NCBI GenBank assembly: GCA_963754385.1 | Contig: CAVWGE010000004.1 | Coordinates: forward strand, 1-64,000 | From: 9FT-COMBO-48-23 sp963754385 | Lineage (GTDB): Bacteria; Chloroflexota; Dehalococcoidia; GIF9; UBA5629 | Reading direction: 5' to 3' | DNA: 64,000 nt | Part shown: positions 24,683 through 33,746 of the stretch, piece by piece | Layout: every line of letters begins with the position of its first letter | Position numbering within the stretch: the stretch's first letter is position 1 | Program-made: the position numbers and the translations under genes | Notes under the pieces: generated by a model | Told to the model about the DNA's origin: nothing | Databases searched by the model: none | The model's input: only the letters and a program-made list of their open reading frames with translations

Positions 24683-25870
24683 TTGAATAAGAGGAACGCA
24701 TGTATCATAGCTGCCGGAGTATCTGTTTTTGGTGAGAGGCAGGCACATCTGGTCGATTTATTCCAGGAAGCAGCAAAGAGATGTCTTGATGACATCCCTG
24801 GGTTGAAGCCAAAAGATATTGATGGTCTGCTTGTGGCTACTTCCCTTGGTGGAAGGACCTCGACCCAAGTAAATACTTCTCCTGTGGTAGCTGAGAGGTT
24901 AGGACTGCATCCTACATCTATTTGTACAAGGCTGGATACTCTATGCGCTGGTGGAAATTCAGGCATTCTTCTCGCTACAGCCCTTGTGGAAAGTGGAATG
25001 TCTGATGTAGTAATGGTTACCGGTGCTGAAAAACTTTATACGCCCCAGAGATGGGAAGTATTTTACAGCGAGCTTAATGTAGTCGACCATGACTGGGATG
25101 CAACACAGGGGTTGGGGCTGCCACCACCATTTTTTGCCTTGCATGCGAAGGAACATATGAAGCGGTACGGAACGACTAAGGAGCAATTGGCGGCAGTTTC
25201 AGTAACGAATTATAACTTTGGTGCTGCCAACCCTAATGCCCAGTTTCAGAAAAAGCTCACAATGGAAGAGGCTATGTCAGCAATGCCAATTGCCCCTCCT
25301 CTTACTCTCTATGATTGCTGCCCAATAACTGATGGCGGTGCTGCTGCCATAATTGCATGCGAGGAGAAGGCAAGAGAGTTTAGTGATAGGCCTCTTGTGT
25401 ATATCCGTGGTGGGGCGCAGGTGACGCTTCACAGCGTGAGTGCTAACTGGCCGGGCGAACATCTTGCAGATTGGCCTCACCTCAGGCTAGCTGCAAAAAG
25501 AGCATATGAGAAGGCCAAAGTTGGACCCGATGATATAGATGTAGCCCTAACACATGATTGCTTCACCATCTCCGAGGTCATTGAGGTAGAAGAGTTCGGT
25601 TTCTGTAAGAAAGGAGAGGGTGGACCTTACGTAGCCTCAGGCCAGATTAATCTGGGCGGCAAGGTTCCAGTTAATACTGATGGTGGACTTCTTTCTTGTG
25701 GTCATCCATTTGGGGCAACAGGAATTCGCCAAAGTGCTGAAATACTAAAGCAACTCCAGGGGAGAGCTACATTCCAAGTTCAAGGTGCGGAGATTGGCCT
25801 GGCTCACAATTTGAGCGCTCTATGTGCTGAGCATACGGTGGTGATTTATGGAAGAGAACCAGTAAAGTAA
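24683..25870 (+). CDS. Thiolase family (SCP-x-like) acyl-CoA acyltransferase
   Basis: A 395-aa thiolase-fold protein. The nucleophile is in LDTLCAGGNSGILLATALVESG (Cys near residue 93). HDCFTISE and GGLLSCGHPFGATGIRQ carry the active-site histidine region. The C-terminal cysteine loop of classical thiolases is replaced by GLAHNLSALCAEH, as in SCP-x/non-classical thiolases that pair with DUF35 partners. It probably cleaves or forms a beta-ketoacyl-CoA. The start is TTG with a GGGAGG site. The DUF35 gene follows 12 nt later. Confidence 0.8.
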   Translation: MNKRNACIIAAGVSVFGERQAHLVDLFQEAAKRCLDDIPGLKPKDIDGLLVATSLGGRTSTQVNTSPVVAERLGLHPTSICTRLDTLCAGGNSGILLATALVESGMSDVVMVTGAEKLYTPQRWEVFYSELNVVDHDWDATQGLGLPPPFFALHAKEHMKRYGTTKEQLAAVSVTNYNFGAANPNAQFQKKLTMEEAMSAMPIAPPLTLYDCCPITDGGAAAIIACEEKAREFSDRPLVYIRGGAQVTLHSVSANWPGEHLADWPHLRLAAKRAYEKAKVGPDDIDVALTHDCFTISEVIEVEEFGFCKKGEGGPYVASGQINLGGKVPVNTDGGLLSCGHPFGATGIRQSAEILKQLQGRATFQVQGAEIGLAHNLSALCAEHTVVIYGREPVK

Positions 25871-25882
25871 GGAGGGATTAGA

Positions 25883-26380
25883 ATGGAAGTTACAGGGATA
25901 CCGTTTTTGAATAACAAGTACCCGGTTACAATGGACCTCTGGCCGATGGAAGCCAGGGAGTTTAATAGGATATACGAGTTCTACGATAATCTTAAGGCGG
26001 GTAGATTTACTACAACGAAATGCAAAAAGTGTGGCCATGTCGCCTATCCACCTCGCATAATATGTCCCGAATGTTACTCCGAAGAGCTTGAGTATATTGA
26101 CCTTCCTAAAAAGGGGAAGGTGATAGTTTTTACCGAGCAGTTAAGGGGTGTTCCTCTTGGCTTTGAAGCTCCGCTAATTCATGGCTGGATTGACCTGGGC
26201 GCAAACAGTCCAGTAAAGAGGATACTGAGCCGAATAATAAATTGTCCCGCGGGGCAGTTGAAGGAAGGTGATGAGGTTCAGTTTGTAGTATTTGATGTTC
26301 CAGCCCACCCGATAGAAATCAAGAAAGAAACAATAATGGCAGAGAGGGTGTTTTTTGCCTTTGAACCTGCTGCGAAATAG
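25883..26380 (+). CDS. Zn-ribbon/OB-fold (DUF35) thiolase partner
   Basis: A 165-aa DUF35 protein: a rubredoxin-like zinc ribbon CKKCGHVAYPPRIICPEC (about 48-65) followed by an OB-fold (about 75-150). DUF35 proteins form complexes with non-classical thiolases, for example in sterol side-chain and HMG-CoA synthesis, and bring the acyl-CoA between active sites. The position directly after the thiolase supports such a pair. Confidence 0.85.
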   Translation: MEVTGIPFLNNKYPVTMDLWPMEAREFNRIYEFYDNLKAGRFTTTKCKKCGHVAYPPRIICPECYSEELEYIDLPKKGKVIVFTEQLRGVPLGFEAPLIHGWIDLGANSPVKRILSRIINCPAGQLKEGDEVQFVVFDVPAHPIEIKKETIMAERVFFAFEPAAK

Positions 26381-26577
26381 CTAGTGATTAAGGCAGTTGA
26401 TATTGAGTTGCTTCCATTGAGCAGCTGATATTAATGGTATGGAGGGCAAGCTGGGTCTCGTCTCTTGACAGCAAATGAGCAAGAGGGCATACTAAAGGTT
26501 TGTTAGAAAACATGACTAAAGCCATAGACCCGAACACCATGGTTTTGCAAAATATCTGGAAGGAGGACTAATTTAAA

Positions 26578-27036
26578 ATGCTGCTAGAAGGAAAGTTTAC
26601 TTTGAAAGCGCCTATTCAAGAGGTATGGGATTTTCTGCTTAAGCCGGAGACACTAGCCTCTTGTATTCCTGGCGCTGAGACAATGGAAGCCATCGACGAC
26701 AAGACTTATGAAAGTGTGGTCAAGCAGAAAGTCGGGCCAATATCAGTGAAGATCAAGTTCACCACGAAGATAACTGAGATGAACCCGCCTAGACATCTGA
26801 AAGCAGTCGGTAGAGGTGCGGACGTAACTAAGGCTGGTACTTTCAGCCAGGAGACGATTGTTGACCTAACCGAAATCTCAAAGGATGAGGTAGAGGTCTC
26901 ATATAGCTCCAATGTAAGTGTGGTCGGTCGGCTAGCTACCTTTGGAGAAAGGATAATGCGCGCCAAAGCCAAGTCGGTGGGAGAAGAGTTCACAAAAAAT
27001 TTGCAGGAGAAATTAAAGAATCGAACAACTAAATAG
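26578..27036 (+). CDS. CoxG-like SRPBCC protein
   Basis: A 152-aa START/SRPBCC-fold protein of the CoxG (carbon monoxide dehydrogenase subunit G) family. It begins LEGKFTLKAPIQEVWDFLLKPETLASCIPGAE, the family's usual opening. CoxG-like proteins accompany xanthine-oxidase-family molybdenum hydroxylases and are thought to help anchor or mature them. It heads the three hydroxylase genes. The 200 nt before it contain an AAGGAGG site and no gene. Confidence 0.85.
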   Translation: MLLEGKFTLKAPIQEVWDFLLKPETLASCIPGAETMEAIDDKTYESVVKQKVGPISVKIKFTTKITEMNPPRHLKAVGRGADVTKAGTFSQETIVDLTEISKDEVEVSYSSNVSVVGRLATFGERIMRAKAKSVGEEFTKNLQEKLKNRTTK

Positions 27037-27088
27037 ATACATGGAAAAGGAGACCGCTAATGAATAAAATGAGGGAGGTCAGGCAAGA

Positions 27089-27958
27089 ATGATAAGAGAC
27101 TTTGAATACTTCGCTCCCAAGACGCTAAAAGAGGCCCTCACCTTGGTGGACAAGTATGGGGATGATTGTAAAATAATTGGTGGGGGGCAATCACTGCTAA
27201 TCCTGATGAGGCAGGGGTTGGTCGCACCCCAGTATCTAATCAGTATTAAGGGCTTATCTGAGCTGAGCTACATTAAAGATACCAAAGAAGGGTTAAATAT
27301 TGGTGCCTTGACCACGCACCGGGCAATCGAGAAATCACCGGTAATCCAAAAGAAGTTTAGCGTGCTGGCGGAGATGGAGCAAAGGCTGGCTTCAATCCAG
27401 ACCCGCAACTGGGGCACTATCGGGGGTAACCTCTGTCATGGCGAGCCGGCTGGCGACCCGGCACCGGTATTAATAGCGCTGAAGGCTACCTTGACTATAG
27501 CCAGCCTCAAGGGTGAAAGAAACATGGCAGTTGAAGATTTCTCCGTGGATTACTTTGAAGTGGCGCTGAAACATGGCGAACTGCTTACTGAAATCCAGTT
27601 ACCGGCTGCCCCTCCTCACACCGGCACAGCCTATACCAAGTTCAACGTGATACAAAGTGATTTAGCCACGGTGGGAGTTGCCGTATCAATTACTCTAGGC
27701 TCCGGCGATGGCATCTGCCAGGACATCCGAATAGCGCTAGGGGCTTCGGCACCGACTCCGATGAGAGCTAAACAGGCGGAAGAGGTGCTGAGGGGTAAAA
27801 AGATTACGGATAATCTTCTTCAGAAGGCTGGTGAAGTGGCTTCTACTGAGGCTCAACCCATATCCGATATCGCTGCCTCGGAAGAGTACCGGCGGGAGCT
27901 GGTGAGGGTCCTGGTGGCGCGAGTAGGCAATGAAGCCCTGGCCAGGGCAAAGGCTTAA
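27089..27958 (+). CDS. Molybdenum hydroxylase FAD subunit (CoxM/HcrB family)
   Basis: The medium subunit of a xanthine-oxidase-family enzyme, 289 aa. The FAD-contacting motifs are IIGGGQSLLILMRQG (about 33-47) and TIGGNLCHGEPAGDPAP (about 110-126). A CO_deh_flav_C domain occupies the C-terminus (from about 175). It passes electrons between the iron-sulfur subunit and the outer acceptor. It lacks the four-cysteine [4Fe-4S] loop of 4-hydroxybenzoyl-CoA reductase beta subunits, in contrast to the fusion protein at 56151. The start overlaps the stop of a ten-codon frame (27060-27092). Confidence 0.87.
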   Translation: MIRDFEYFAPKTLKEALTLVDKYGDDCKIIGGGQSLLILMRQGLVAPQYLISIKGLSELSYIKDTKEGLNIGALTTHRAIEKSPVIQKKFSVLAEMEQRLASIQTRNWGTIGGNLCHGEPAGDPAPVLIALKATLTIASLKGERNMAVEDFSVDYFEVALKHGELLTEIQLPAAPPHTGTAYTKFNVIQSDLATVGVAVSITLGSGDGICQDIRIALGASAPTPMRAKQAEEVLRGKKITDNLLQKAGEVASTEAQPISDIAASEEYRRELVRVLVARVGNEALARAKA

Positions 27959-27975
27959 CACGGAGGTTTAACGAC

Positions 27976-28455
27976 ATGAAAAAAGAGCTAAAATTGACGG
28001 TCAATGGTCAGCCCTATGAGCTATATGTAAAGCCTAAGACACTCCTCGTACAGGTTTTGAGAGACCACCTTGGGTTGACTGGAACAAAAAGGGGCTGTAA
28101 TGAGAGTTCCTGTGGCGCTTGCACGGTGATTTTAAATGGCATGGCGGTAAAGTCATGCTCAATACTAGCACTTCAGGCAGATGGAGGTAAGTTGCTGACT
28201 GTGGAGGGTCTGGCTAGTGGGACTGAGCTGCATCCATTGCAGAGAGCCTTTCTTGACCACGGAGCTTTTCAGTGCGGGTTCTGTACTTCAGGAATGCTTA
28301 TGGCATCAACGGCGTTACTAAATGAGAACCCCAAGCCAACCAAGGAGCAGATAAAAGAAGGCATTGATGGTAATATCTGCCGCTGCACCGGCTACAACAG
28401 CATTATTCGTGCTGTAACTGCTGTGGCTAAGGGTGAATATAAGGAGGGAAAATGA
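27976..28455 (+). CDS. Molybdenum hydroxylase [2Fe-2S] subunit (CoxS/HcrC family)
   Basis: A 159-aa small subunit with two [2Fe-2S] clusters. The plant-ferredoxin-type cluster is GCNESSCGACTVILNG (about 40-55), and the helical-domain cluster is CGFCTSGM with ICRCTGY (about 99-106 and 136-142). It overlaps the large subunit by 4 nt (ATGA). Electrons taken at the molybdenum site pass through these clusters. Confidence 0.92.
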   Translation: MKKELKLTVNGQPYELYVKPKTLLVQVLRDHLGLTGTKRGCNESSCGACTVILNGMAVKSCSILALQADGGKLLTVEGLASGTELHPLQRAFLDHGAFQCGFCTSGMLMASTALLNENPKPTKEQIKEGIDGNICRCTGYNSIIRAVTAVAKGEYKEGK

Positions 28456-30734
28456 GCAAATACTCAGTAATCGGTCAACGGGTACACAGAGTCGATGGGC
28501 CGGAAAAGATAACCGGTAATGCTAAATACACCTTCGACCTAGTTCTACCTAATATGCTTTATGGCAAAATCCTGAGAAGTCCCCACCCCCATGCCAAGAT
28601 TCTCAACATTGACACCAGCCAGGCGGAGAAATTAATTGGAGTAAAGGGGGTGGTAACTGGTAAGGACACGCTGGGCAAGAAACAGGGCATCTGGCGGCGT
28701 TTCTCCGAGCTCTGTGATGAGGAAATCCTCTGCCGTGAGAAGGTTCGCTATATCGGCGATCCGGTAGCTGCAGTTGCTGCTATTGATGAAGATACTGCCG
28801 AAGAGGCGCTGGACTTGATTGAAGTTGAGTATGAGCCGCTGCCGGCAGTGTTTGACCCGATGGAAGCGCTTAAGGAAGATGCGCCGCAGATTCATGAAGG
28901 TGTGGAGCTTAACATAAATGTGACCCGCCATATTGAATGGGGTGATGTTGATGAGGCGTTTAAGAAGTGCGACTACATTCGTGAGGACCAGTTCAAGTGT
29001 TCATCCCAGGCGCACATGTGTATGGAAACCCATGATGCCGTGGCTAGCTTCGATTATAGCGGCAAGCTTACAGTGTGGACTTCAACCCAGTCAGCATACT
29101 ACATTCAAGCCCTGCTTGCTGGTATGCTTGGCTTGAGAGAAGGCGATGTGAGAGTGATAAAACCGCCCACCGGAGGCGGCTTCGGCAGCAAGTTTGAGCT
29201 AGATTCTGCCCAATTCTGTGCCTGTGTGCTGTCTATGAAGTTATGTAAGCCGGTAAAGATAGTTCTTACCCGAGAAGAGGAGTTCACTGCCACCAAGCGG
29301 CGCACGCCCATGTATTATTACTTGAAGCTTGGTGCCAAGAAAGATGGTACCCTGCTGGCCAAAGAAGCCCGGGTGATTACTGATGGCGGTGCTTATACTG
29401 GTATGGGAGCTACCGCACTCTACCTCACCGGCTTCTTCTCCTCATTCCCCTATAAGTATCCCAATTACCGATATGATGGCTATCGGGTCTACACTAATAC
29501 TGGACCGACATCAGCTATGCGTGGGTTTGGTGCTCCTCAGGCAGTATTTGCCGGTGAGTCTCAGTTGGACATGTTAGCTGAACATCTGGGCGTAGACCCG
29601 GTTGAGATCAGGCGTAAGAATGGTATGACTCCCAACTACGAGGTCCCGGGGCAGGCTTATATCCAGAGCTGTGGGCTACACCAGTGTCTGGACGAGATTG
29701 AGAAACACATTAAGAAAAGAGGCAAGCTTCCTCCCAACCGGGCTATAGGTATCGCTGCCTATGGCTTTATGTCTGGTGGTATCTTTAACTGGTTTGATAC
29801 TCCATATGCTTTCTCGTCTGCACTAATCAGGATAAATATTGATGGCAAAGTAGACTTATTCACTGGAGCCTGTGAGATTGGTCAGGGCTCTGATACCACG
29901 CTAAGCATGATTTGTGCCGAGGAACTGGGGATACGCCTTGAAGATATCAGGATACATGCCGGTGATACTGGTATATGTCCCCCTGACCTCGGTGCCTGGG
30001 GCAGCCGTGAGACTCTAATGAATGGCAATGCCGTCAAAATGGCAGCCGCTGATGCCAAGAGTCAGCTTATGGAATTCGCTGCTGCCAAGATGGGGGTCAA
30101 CATTACTTATGACCTGGATATCAAAGACCGCTGGATTCATATTGTCAACCGTCCGGAGAGAGGCGTATCCTACTTTGATATCGTCAAGGAGGCGATAAGA
30201 GGCAGGGATGGCGAGGCTATCATCGGTAGGGGGCACTATACTCCACACCGCAAGGGCATGATATCGCCAGCTTACAGTTTCGGTCTCCAGGCGGCTGAGG
30301 TAGAGGTAGACCCTGAAACGGGCAGATATAAGCTGATAAATGTAACCACTGCCCACGAAAGTGGCACAGTAATCAACCCCGTAGGCATTGAAGGGCAGCT
30401 AGAGGGAGCAATAATGATGGCCGGAGGCTATGGCTTCTGTGAAGACCAGCCGATGGACGAGGGCAAGATACTTAATCCGTCCATCGCTGATTATAAGCTT
30501 ATCCGCTCCCTGGATATGCCGGAGACCGAGATCTTAGAGATTGACACTTATGAGCCCGAGGGACCGTTTGGCGCCAAGGAGGCTGGAGAAGGGCTTACCA
30601 ACCCAACGGCTGGTGCCATAGGTAATGCCATATATAAGGCAGCCGGCGTTAGAATAACTGATTTGCCCATAACTCCGGAGAAGATTTTCAGAGCGCTGAA
30701 GGAGAAGGAGAAAAAAGGCAAAAAGTCTAAGTAA
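28452..30734 (+). CDS. Molybdenum hydroxylase large subunit (HcrA/xanthine dehydrogenase family)
   Basis: A 760-aa catalytic subunit, near the usual length of HcrA-type proteins. The molybdopterin-contact motifs are GGGFGSKFELD (about 238-248) and AMRGFGAPQAVFA. The catalytic glutamate region is PFGAKEAGEGLTNP near the C-terminus. It lacks the AYxCSFR loop of true CO dehydrogenases, so a CO-oxidising role is unlikely. The AMRGFGxPQ loop is typical of hydroxybenzoyl-CoA reductases and purine or aldehyde hydroxylases. The substrate cannot be fixed from sequence, but the neighbours suggest an aromatic or cyclic CoA ester. Confidence 0.85.
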   Translation: MSKYSVIGQRVHRVDGPEKITGNAKYTFDLVLPNMLYGKILRSPHPHAKILNIDTSQAEKLIGVKGVVTGKDTLGKKQGIWRRFSELCDEEILCREKVRYIGDPVAAVAAIDEDTAEEALDLIEVEYEPLPAVFDPMEALKEDAPQIHEGVELNINVTRHIEWGDVDEAFKKCDYIREDQFKCSSQAHMCMETHDAVASFDYSGKLTVWTSTQSAYYIQALLAGMLGLREGDVRVIKPPTGGGFGSKFELDSAQFCACVLSMKLCKPVKIVLTREEEFTATKRRTPMYYYLKLGAKKDGTLLAKEARVITDGGAYTGMGATALYLTGFFSSFPYKYPNYRYDGYRVYTNTGPTSAMRGFGAPQAVFAGESQLDMLAEHLGVDPVEIRRKNGMTPNYEVPGQAYIQSCGLHQCLDEIEKHIKKRGKLPPNRAIGIAAYGFMSGGIFNWFDTPYAFSSALIRINIDGKVDLFTGACEIGQGSDTTLSMICAEELGIRLEDIRIHAGDTGICPPDLGAWGSRETLMNGNAVKMAAADAKSQLMEFAAAKMGVNITYDLDIKDRWIHIVNRPERGVSYFDIVKEAIRGRDGEAIIGRGHYTPHRKGMISPAYSFGLQAAEVEVDPETGRYKLINVTTAHESGTVINPVGIEGQLEGAIMMAGGYGFCEDQPMDEGKILNPSIADYKLIRSLDMPETEILEIDTYEPEGPFGAKEAGEGLTNPTAGAIGNAIYKAAGVRITDLPITPEKIFRALKEKEKKGKKSK

Positions 30735-30762
30735 GGCATTGCCGTGAACTAGGAGGTAACAG

Positions 30763-30981
30763 ATGAGTTATCATTGTCCTGTTTGTAATAAGGTTTCGAG
30801 CAGCGCTATGGACCTGGCCCGCCACATGATTGGCCGGGGAGACAAGGTGCATAGAGACTGGGTTAACTCTAAGGGTTTCAAGTACTCAGAGTTGCTTACC
30901 TTACAATTCAAGTCTTTTGGTGGCGAGGGTTATAAGGCCCTGGCCGAAGTGTTGGAAAAAGAGACTAAGACCAAGGATTAG
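30763..30981 (+). CDS. Small single-zinc-finger protein
   Basis: A 72-aa protein with an AGGAGG site. The N-terminus has a CxxC-x12-H-x8-H arrangement (YHCPVCNKVSSSAMDLARHMIG...HRDWV) resembling a C2H2 finger. The rest is a short helix-rich tail. It is 28 nt after the hydroxylase large subunit and just before terminators, so it is the last gene of that operon. The function is unknown. Confidence 0.65.
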   Translation: MSYHCPVCNKVSSSAMDLARHMIGRGDKVHRDWVNSKGFKYSELLTLQFKSFGGEGYKALAEVLEKETKTKD

Positions 30982-31003
30982 AATCTCAATTCAGGTTCTT
31001 GAT

Positions 31004-31022
31004 TCCCATATGTGGGATTTTT
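31004..31022 (+). terminator. Weak terminator after the hydroxylase operon
   Basis: TCCCA (31004-31008) pairs with TGGGA (31013-31017), followed by TTTTT. The stem is short, so it is only moderately convincing. Confidence 0.5.
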
Positions 31023-31058
31023 CTTCGGCTTTAAGAGTATTGAGTTTGGCTTCAGAGC

Positions 31059-31091
31059 AATAGAGAGGGACTGCTTCAGTCCCTCTCTATT
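31059..31091. terminator. Long perfect hairpin upstream of tRNA-Arg
   Basis: A 15-nt perfect inverted repeat (31059-31073 and 31077-31091, core AGAGAGGGACTG) around CTT. There is no T-run on either side. It may serve as a second transcription barrier, or as an end marker between the operon and the tRNA. Confidence 0.5.
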
Positions 31092-31189
31092 GGGGTGAAG
31101 TTGGGTGTCTGGAGCTTGGCTGTGACAGATTTGCAATGAGTCTAGAATTAGTCAAAGTTCAGAAATCGCAGAAGTCTAACTTTAAAAAG

Positions 31190-31266
31190 TGGCGCGCCTA
31201 GAGGGATTCGAACCCACGACCCCCGGTTCCGAAGACCGGTGCTCTTGTCCGCTGAGCTATAGGCGC
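31190..31266 (-). tRNA. tRNA-Arg (anticodon TCG), CCA encoded
   Basis: On the minus strand the acceptor stem GCGCCTA pairs with TAGGCGC. The D-arm AGCTCAGCGGACAAGAGC, anticodon arm CCGGT-CTTCGGA-ACCGG and T-arm GTGGGTTCGAATCC are all present. The 7-nt loop gives anticodon TCG, reading CGN arginine codons. The 3' CCA is encoded (31192-31190). Confidence 0.95.
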
Positions 31267-31341
31267 ATGGCAAATTTGAAGCTATATTTGGGACGAGACG
31301 GTTAACATAATGATGATGTCACCATTTTTGCTAATAATTTG

Positions 31342-32508
31342 CTAATAATGCTTTTCAACCGCCTCATTTTCAGGCTTATTATACTTTGTTGTAAAAGCCT
31401 CATCAAAGCGGACTGCGGCAGCCTCTTGAAGTCCTGGAGCAACGTGGCTATAAGTATCAAGTGTAATCTGTATGCTGGAATGCCCTAACCTTTCCTGCAC
31501 TATCTTTGGGTGCGTTCCCTGTTTTAGCATAAGGCTTGCATGGGTATGCCTGGCATCATGAAGTCTTATAGGCTTAAGACCGACGCGGCGCACCAGCTTA
31601 ATCCAGGCATGGGTCACAGTATTAGGTAGAAGTGGGCTGCCATTAACCTGACTGAATACTAGGTCATCATCTTTGAGTGTTATTCCTAGCATAGCTCGCT
31701 CTAGCTTCTGTTTTTCCTGATGTTCTCTCAGGACCGAGGTAGCCTGGGGTGATAAAGCTATCGTACGCCTTCCCTTAGCTGTTTTTGGTGACTTGAAAAT
31801 AATCTTATGACCTCTTAGCATGTGTAGGCTACGGCTTACATAAACTTGACATAGAAATAGATCAATGTCACACCACCTTAAAGCTAGAAGTTCAGAACGC
31901 CTCATCCCGGTAAACAAGGCCGTGTGGAATATGGCAAAGTAAGGCGTATTACTGGCAGATTTAAGGAATGTGGTAATATCATCTGCATCCCACGTCTGCA
32001 TTTCGGCACGCTGTACATGGGGAGGACTGACAGCATCAGCGGAATTCCTGGGTAGCAACCCCCACTCTACAGCAGTTTGTAGGGCTTTATGTAATGCAGT
32101 GTGATGGTGTCTTACCGTCTGTGCGCTTAATCCCTTAGTTAGCTTCTCCGAATAGTATCTTTGAAGATGTTCAGGTTTTAATTGTGTTAAGGTTATATTG
32201 CCCAAGACTGGAATAAAATGATGTCGACAAATATGCTCATACCCTTCTGCCGTCCTGGGTGCAAGATTAGGCCAAGCGTAATCTTTAAGCCACTGTTCAA
32301 GATATTCCGCTAGGGTTGTCTTGCTCGGCTTCATGAAAGTGCCATTATCGAGCTGGTGTAATAATTCGGCAAGACGCTTTTCAGCGTCTTGCTTGGTGCC
32401 TTTGATGCTGACCCATTGGTATTTATATTTGCTAGTAGTAGCATCCTTCCCCAAGCTTATCGCAATACTATAGCTATTCTTACTTCTCTTTACTATGTGA
32501 CCTCGCAT
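31342..32508 (-). CDS. Phage-type tyrosine integrase
   Basis: A 388-aa tyrosine recombinase with three parts: an Arm-DNA-binding-like N-terminus (about 1-60), a SAM-like core-binding domain (about 62-145), and the catalytic domain. Catalytic residues are Arg in TGMRRSELLALRW, Lys in KTAKGRRTIAL, HDARH, GHSS and the nucleophile in TLDTYSHV. It lies 75 nt from tRNA-Arg, on the 5' side of that gene, whereas most such integrases sit beyond the tRNA 3' end. It probably mobilises the small region up to about 35.2 kb. Confidence 0.9.
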   Translation of the reverse strand: MRGHIVKRSKNSYSIAISLGKDATTSKYKYQWVSIKGTKQDAEKRLAELLHQLDNGTFMKPSKTTLAEYLEQWLKDYAWPNLAPRTAEGYEHICRHHFIPVLGNITLTQLKPEHLQRYYSEKLTKGLSAQTVRHHHTALHKALQTAVEWGLLPRNSADAVSPPHVQRAEMQTWDADDITTFLKSASNTPYFAIFHTALFTGMRRSELLALRWCDIDLFLCQVYVSRSLHMLRGHKIIFKSPKTAKGRRTIALSPQATSVLREHQEKQKLERAMLGITLKDDDLVFSQVNGSPLLPNTVTHAWIKLVRRVGLKPIRLHDARHTHASLMLKQGTHPKIVQERLGHSSIQITLDTYSHVAPGLQEAAAVRFDEAFTTKYNKPENEAVEKHY

Positions 32509-33403
32509 TTTTTGTCCCCTCCTGTTTTATGTCTGTAATTCCTATTTTTGTAAAAAGAGCTTCCGGTGGCAATAGTCCTGCTCCAGTTTCCAGTTTGTCT
32601 TGATTCTCACGTATAAAATCCCTCAGGCGCTTAACCAGGATATCGCTTTGCTCTTCAGTTAGTTTACGCCGTACCACCTCTTCAGCCAACGCGTTCCAAC
32701 AGACGACGTAGTAAAGCCGAGCAATACCATTACAATCAACGAGACTATCTACTCCTTTTCCGTAGAACTGTATGCGATTATGTCTTTCAGCATGTTGTGC
32801 CAAGCCAGTTTTAACTTGATTCGAAATTAATCCAAGCGGCACTTGCGCCAACCACTTTATGAATTCTAAAGACACATTGCTATCAAGGATGCTTATAAAA
32901 AGTCCGTTATCAAGCTCCGAACTATCAAAACTATTAACCTTATTCTTGTTACCACTTGCCTCCCATGCCTGTTCACGTAGGGCGAAACCCCGTGCCCATG
33001 ACAGAAGTTGACCGGCGGCATTTTTACCGTCCTTCCAAAAAGGTAGACCAGACAGTCGCACAGTCCATTTCGCCTGACGTATGGTAAGGCACTGCCCTTG
33101 CCCCTGCAATCCAAAATCTAGCGCCATAACGAGGGATACGAGGTCAGGCGGTATTTCATATTCTATCAAAGAACCGAAAGACCAGTGCTTGTCTAGGGGG
33201 CCATCAGTTATTGGCATATTCCGATACCTTGAAATTTTGCGTTCAAGCACCTCAATCTCAGGTGCCTTGCCATTCCATGGAATCTCGGCTTGCATCTTTT
33301 CAGCCAATGGCGTTCGGCCCATATCACGGTGCGTTAGCACGTATTCTGAAATTAGAATCTCTTTGTTCCCGATTTTCGCTCGTTTACCTTTCACTATCAT
33401 CAC
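32480..33403 (-). CDS. Unidentified protein of the mobile region
   Basis: A 307-aa protein that I do not recognise. It is soluble, charged at both ends, with no cysteine motif and no membrane segment. A basic start (KGKRAKIGNKE) is followed by TIRQAKWTVRLSGLPFW in the middle. Its 3' end overlaps the integrase start by 29 nt, so they are co-transcribed and it may be an element-encoded replication or control protein. That role is a guess from position only. Confidence 0.5.
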   Translation of the reverse strand: MMIVKGKRAKIGNKEILISEYVLTHRDMGRTPLAEKMQAEIPWNGKAPEIEVLERKISRYRNMPITDGPLDKHWSFGSLIEYEIPPDLVSLVMALDFGLQGQGQCLTIRQAKWTVRLSGLPFWKDGKNAAGQLLSWARGFALREQAWEASGNKNKVNSFDSSELDNGLFISILDSNVSLEFIKWLAQVPLGLISNQVKTGLAQHAERHNRIQFYGKGVDSLVDCNGIARLYYVVCWNALAEEVVRRKLTEEQSDILVKRLRDFIRENQDKLETGAGLLPPEALFTKIGITDIKQEGTKNARSHSKEK

Positions 33404-33521
33404 TATTCTCTCTATTCTGTAATTGCAAGACTACTACTCCTTAATCAAGGTATAGACTATTCCCGTCACACTCAATTATAATTCATCATGATAGCTGATG
33501 TCAAGTATTAAGAAGGTGGGA

Positions 33522-33722
33522 ATGAAGACAGAAAATAAAATGGAAAGATTGACAATGACAGTCGAAGAAGCTGGCGAGGCTCTAGGTATAAGCCGGGCCA
33601 CTGCTTACTTACTGGCGAAGACTGGAGACATCCCGGTAATCCGCTTGGGTGAGCGCAGGCTGGTTGTGCCGATAAAGGCACTAGACGAACTCCTAGCCTC
33701 AGCCGGCAAAGCGAAGGATTAA
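33522..33722 (+). CDS. Excisionase-like helix-turn-helix protein
   Basis: A 66-aa (from the ATG at 33522) member of the excisionase/HTH_17 family. MTVEEAGEALGISRATAYLLAKTG is a MerR/Xis-like helix-turn-helix and IRLGERRLVVPIKALDELL is the wing. Such proteins direct recombination by an adjacent integrase, or control its expression. It is divergent from the integrase pair. The frame opens at 33498, but AAGGTGGG lies just before 33522. Confidence 0.8.
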   Translation: MKTENKMERLTMTVEEAGEALGISRATAYLLAKTGDIPVIRLGERRLVVPIKALDELLASAGKAKD

Positions 33723-33746
33723 AACAGGATTTACGGGAGGCATGGA

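Noticed and set aside
27060..27092. Ten-codon frame ending in ATGA over the flavin subunit start
   Set aside because: It could be a leader peptide, but it is too short to support. It is noted only in the entry of the flavin subunit.
26578..30734. Carbon monoxide dehydrogenase (coxGMSL)
   Set aside because: The large subunit lacks the AYxCSFR active-site loop of true CODH, so only the general family name is given.
32480..33403. Phage repressor or replication protein
   Set aside because: No helix-turn-helix, ATPase or primase motif could be seen, so no function is assigned.
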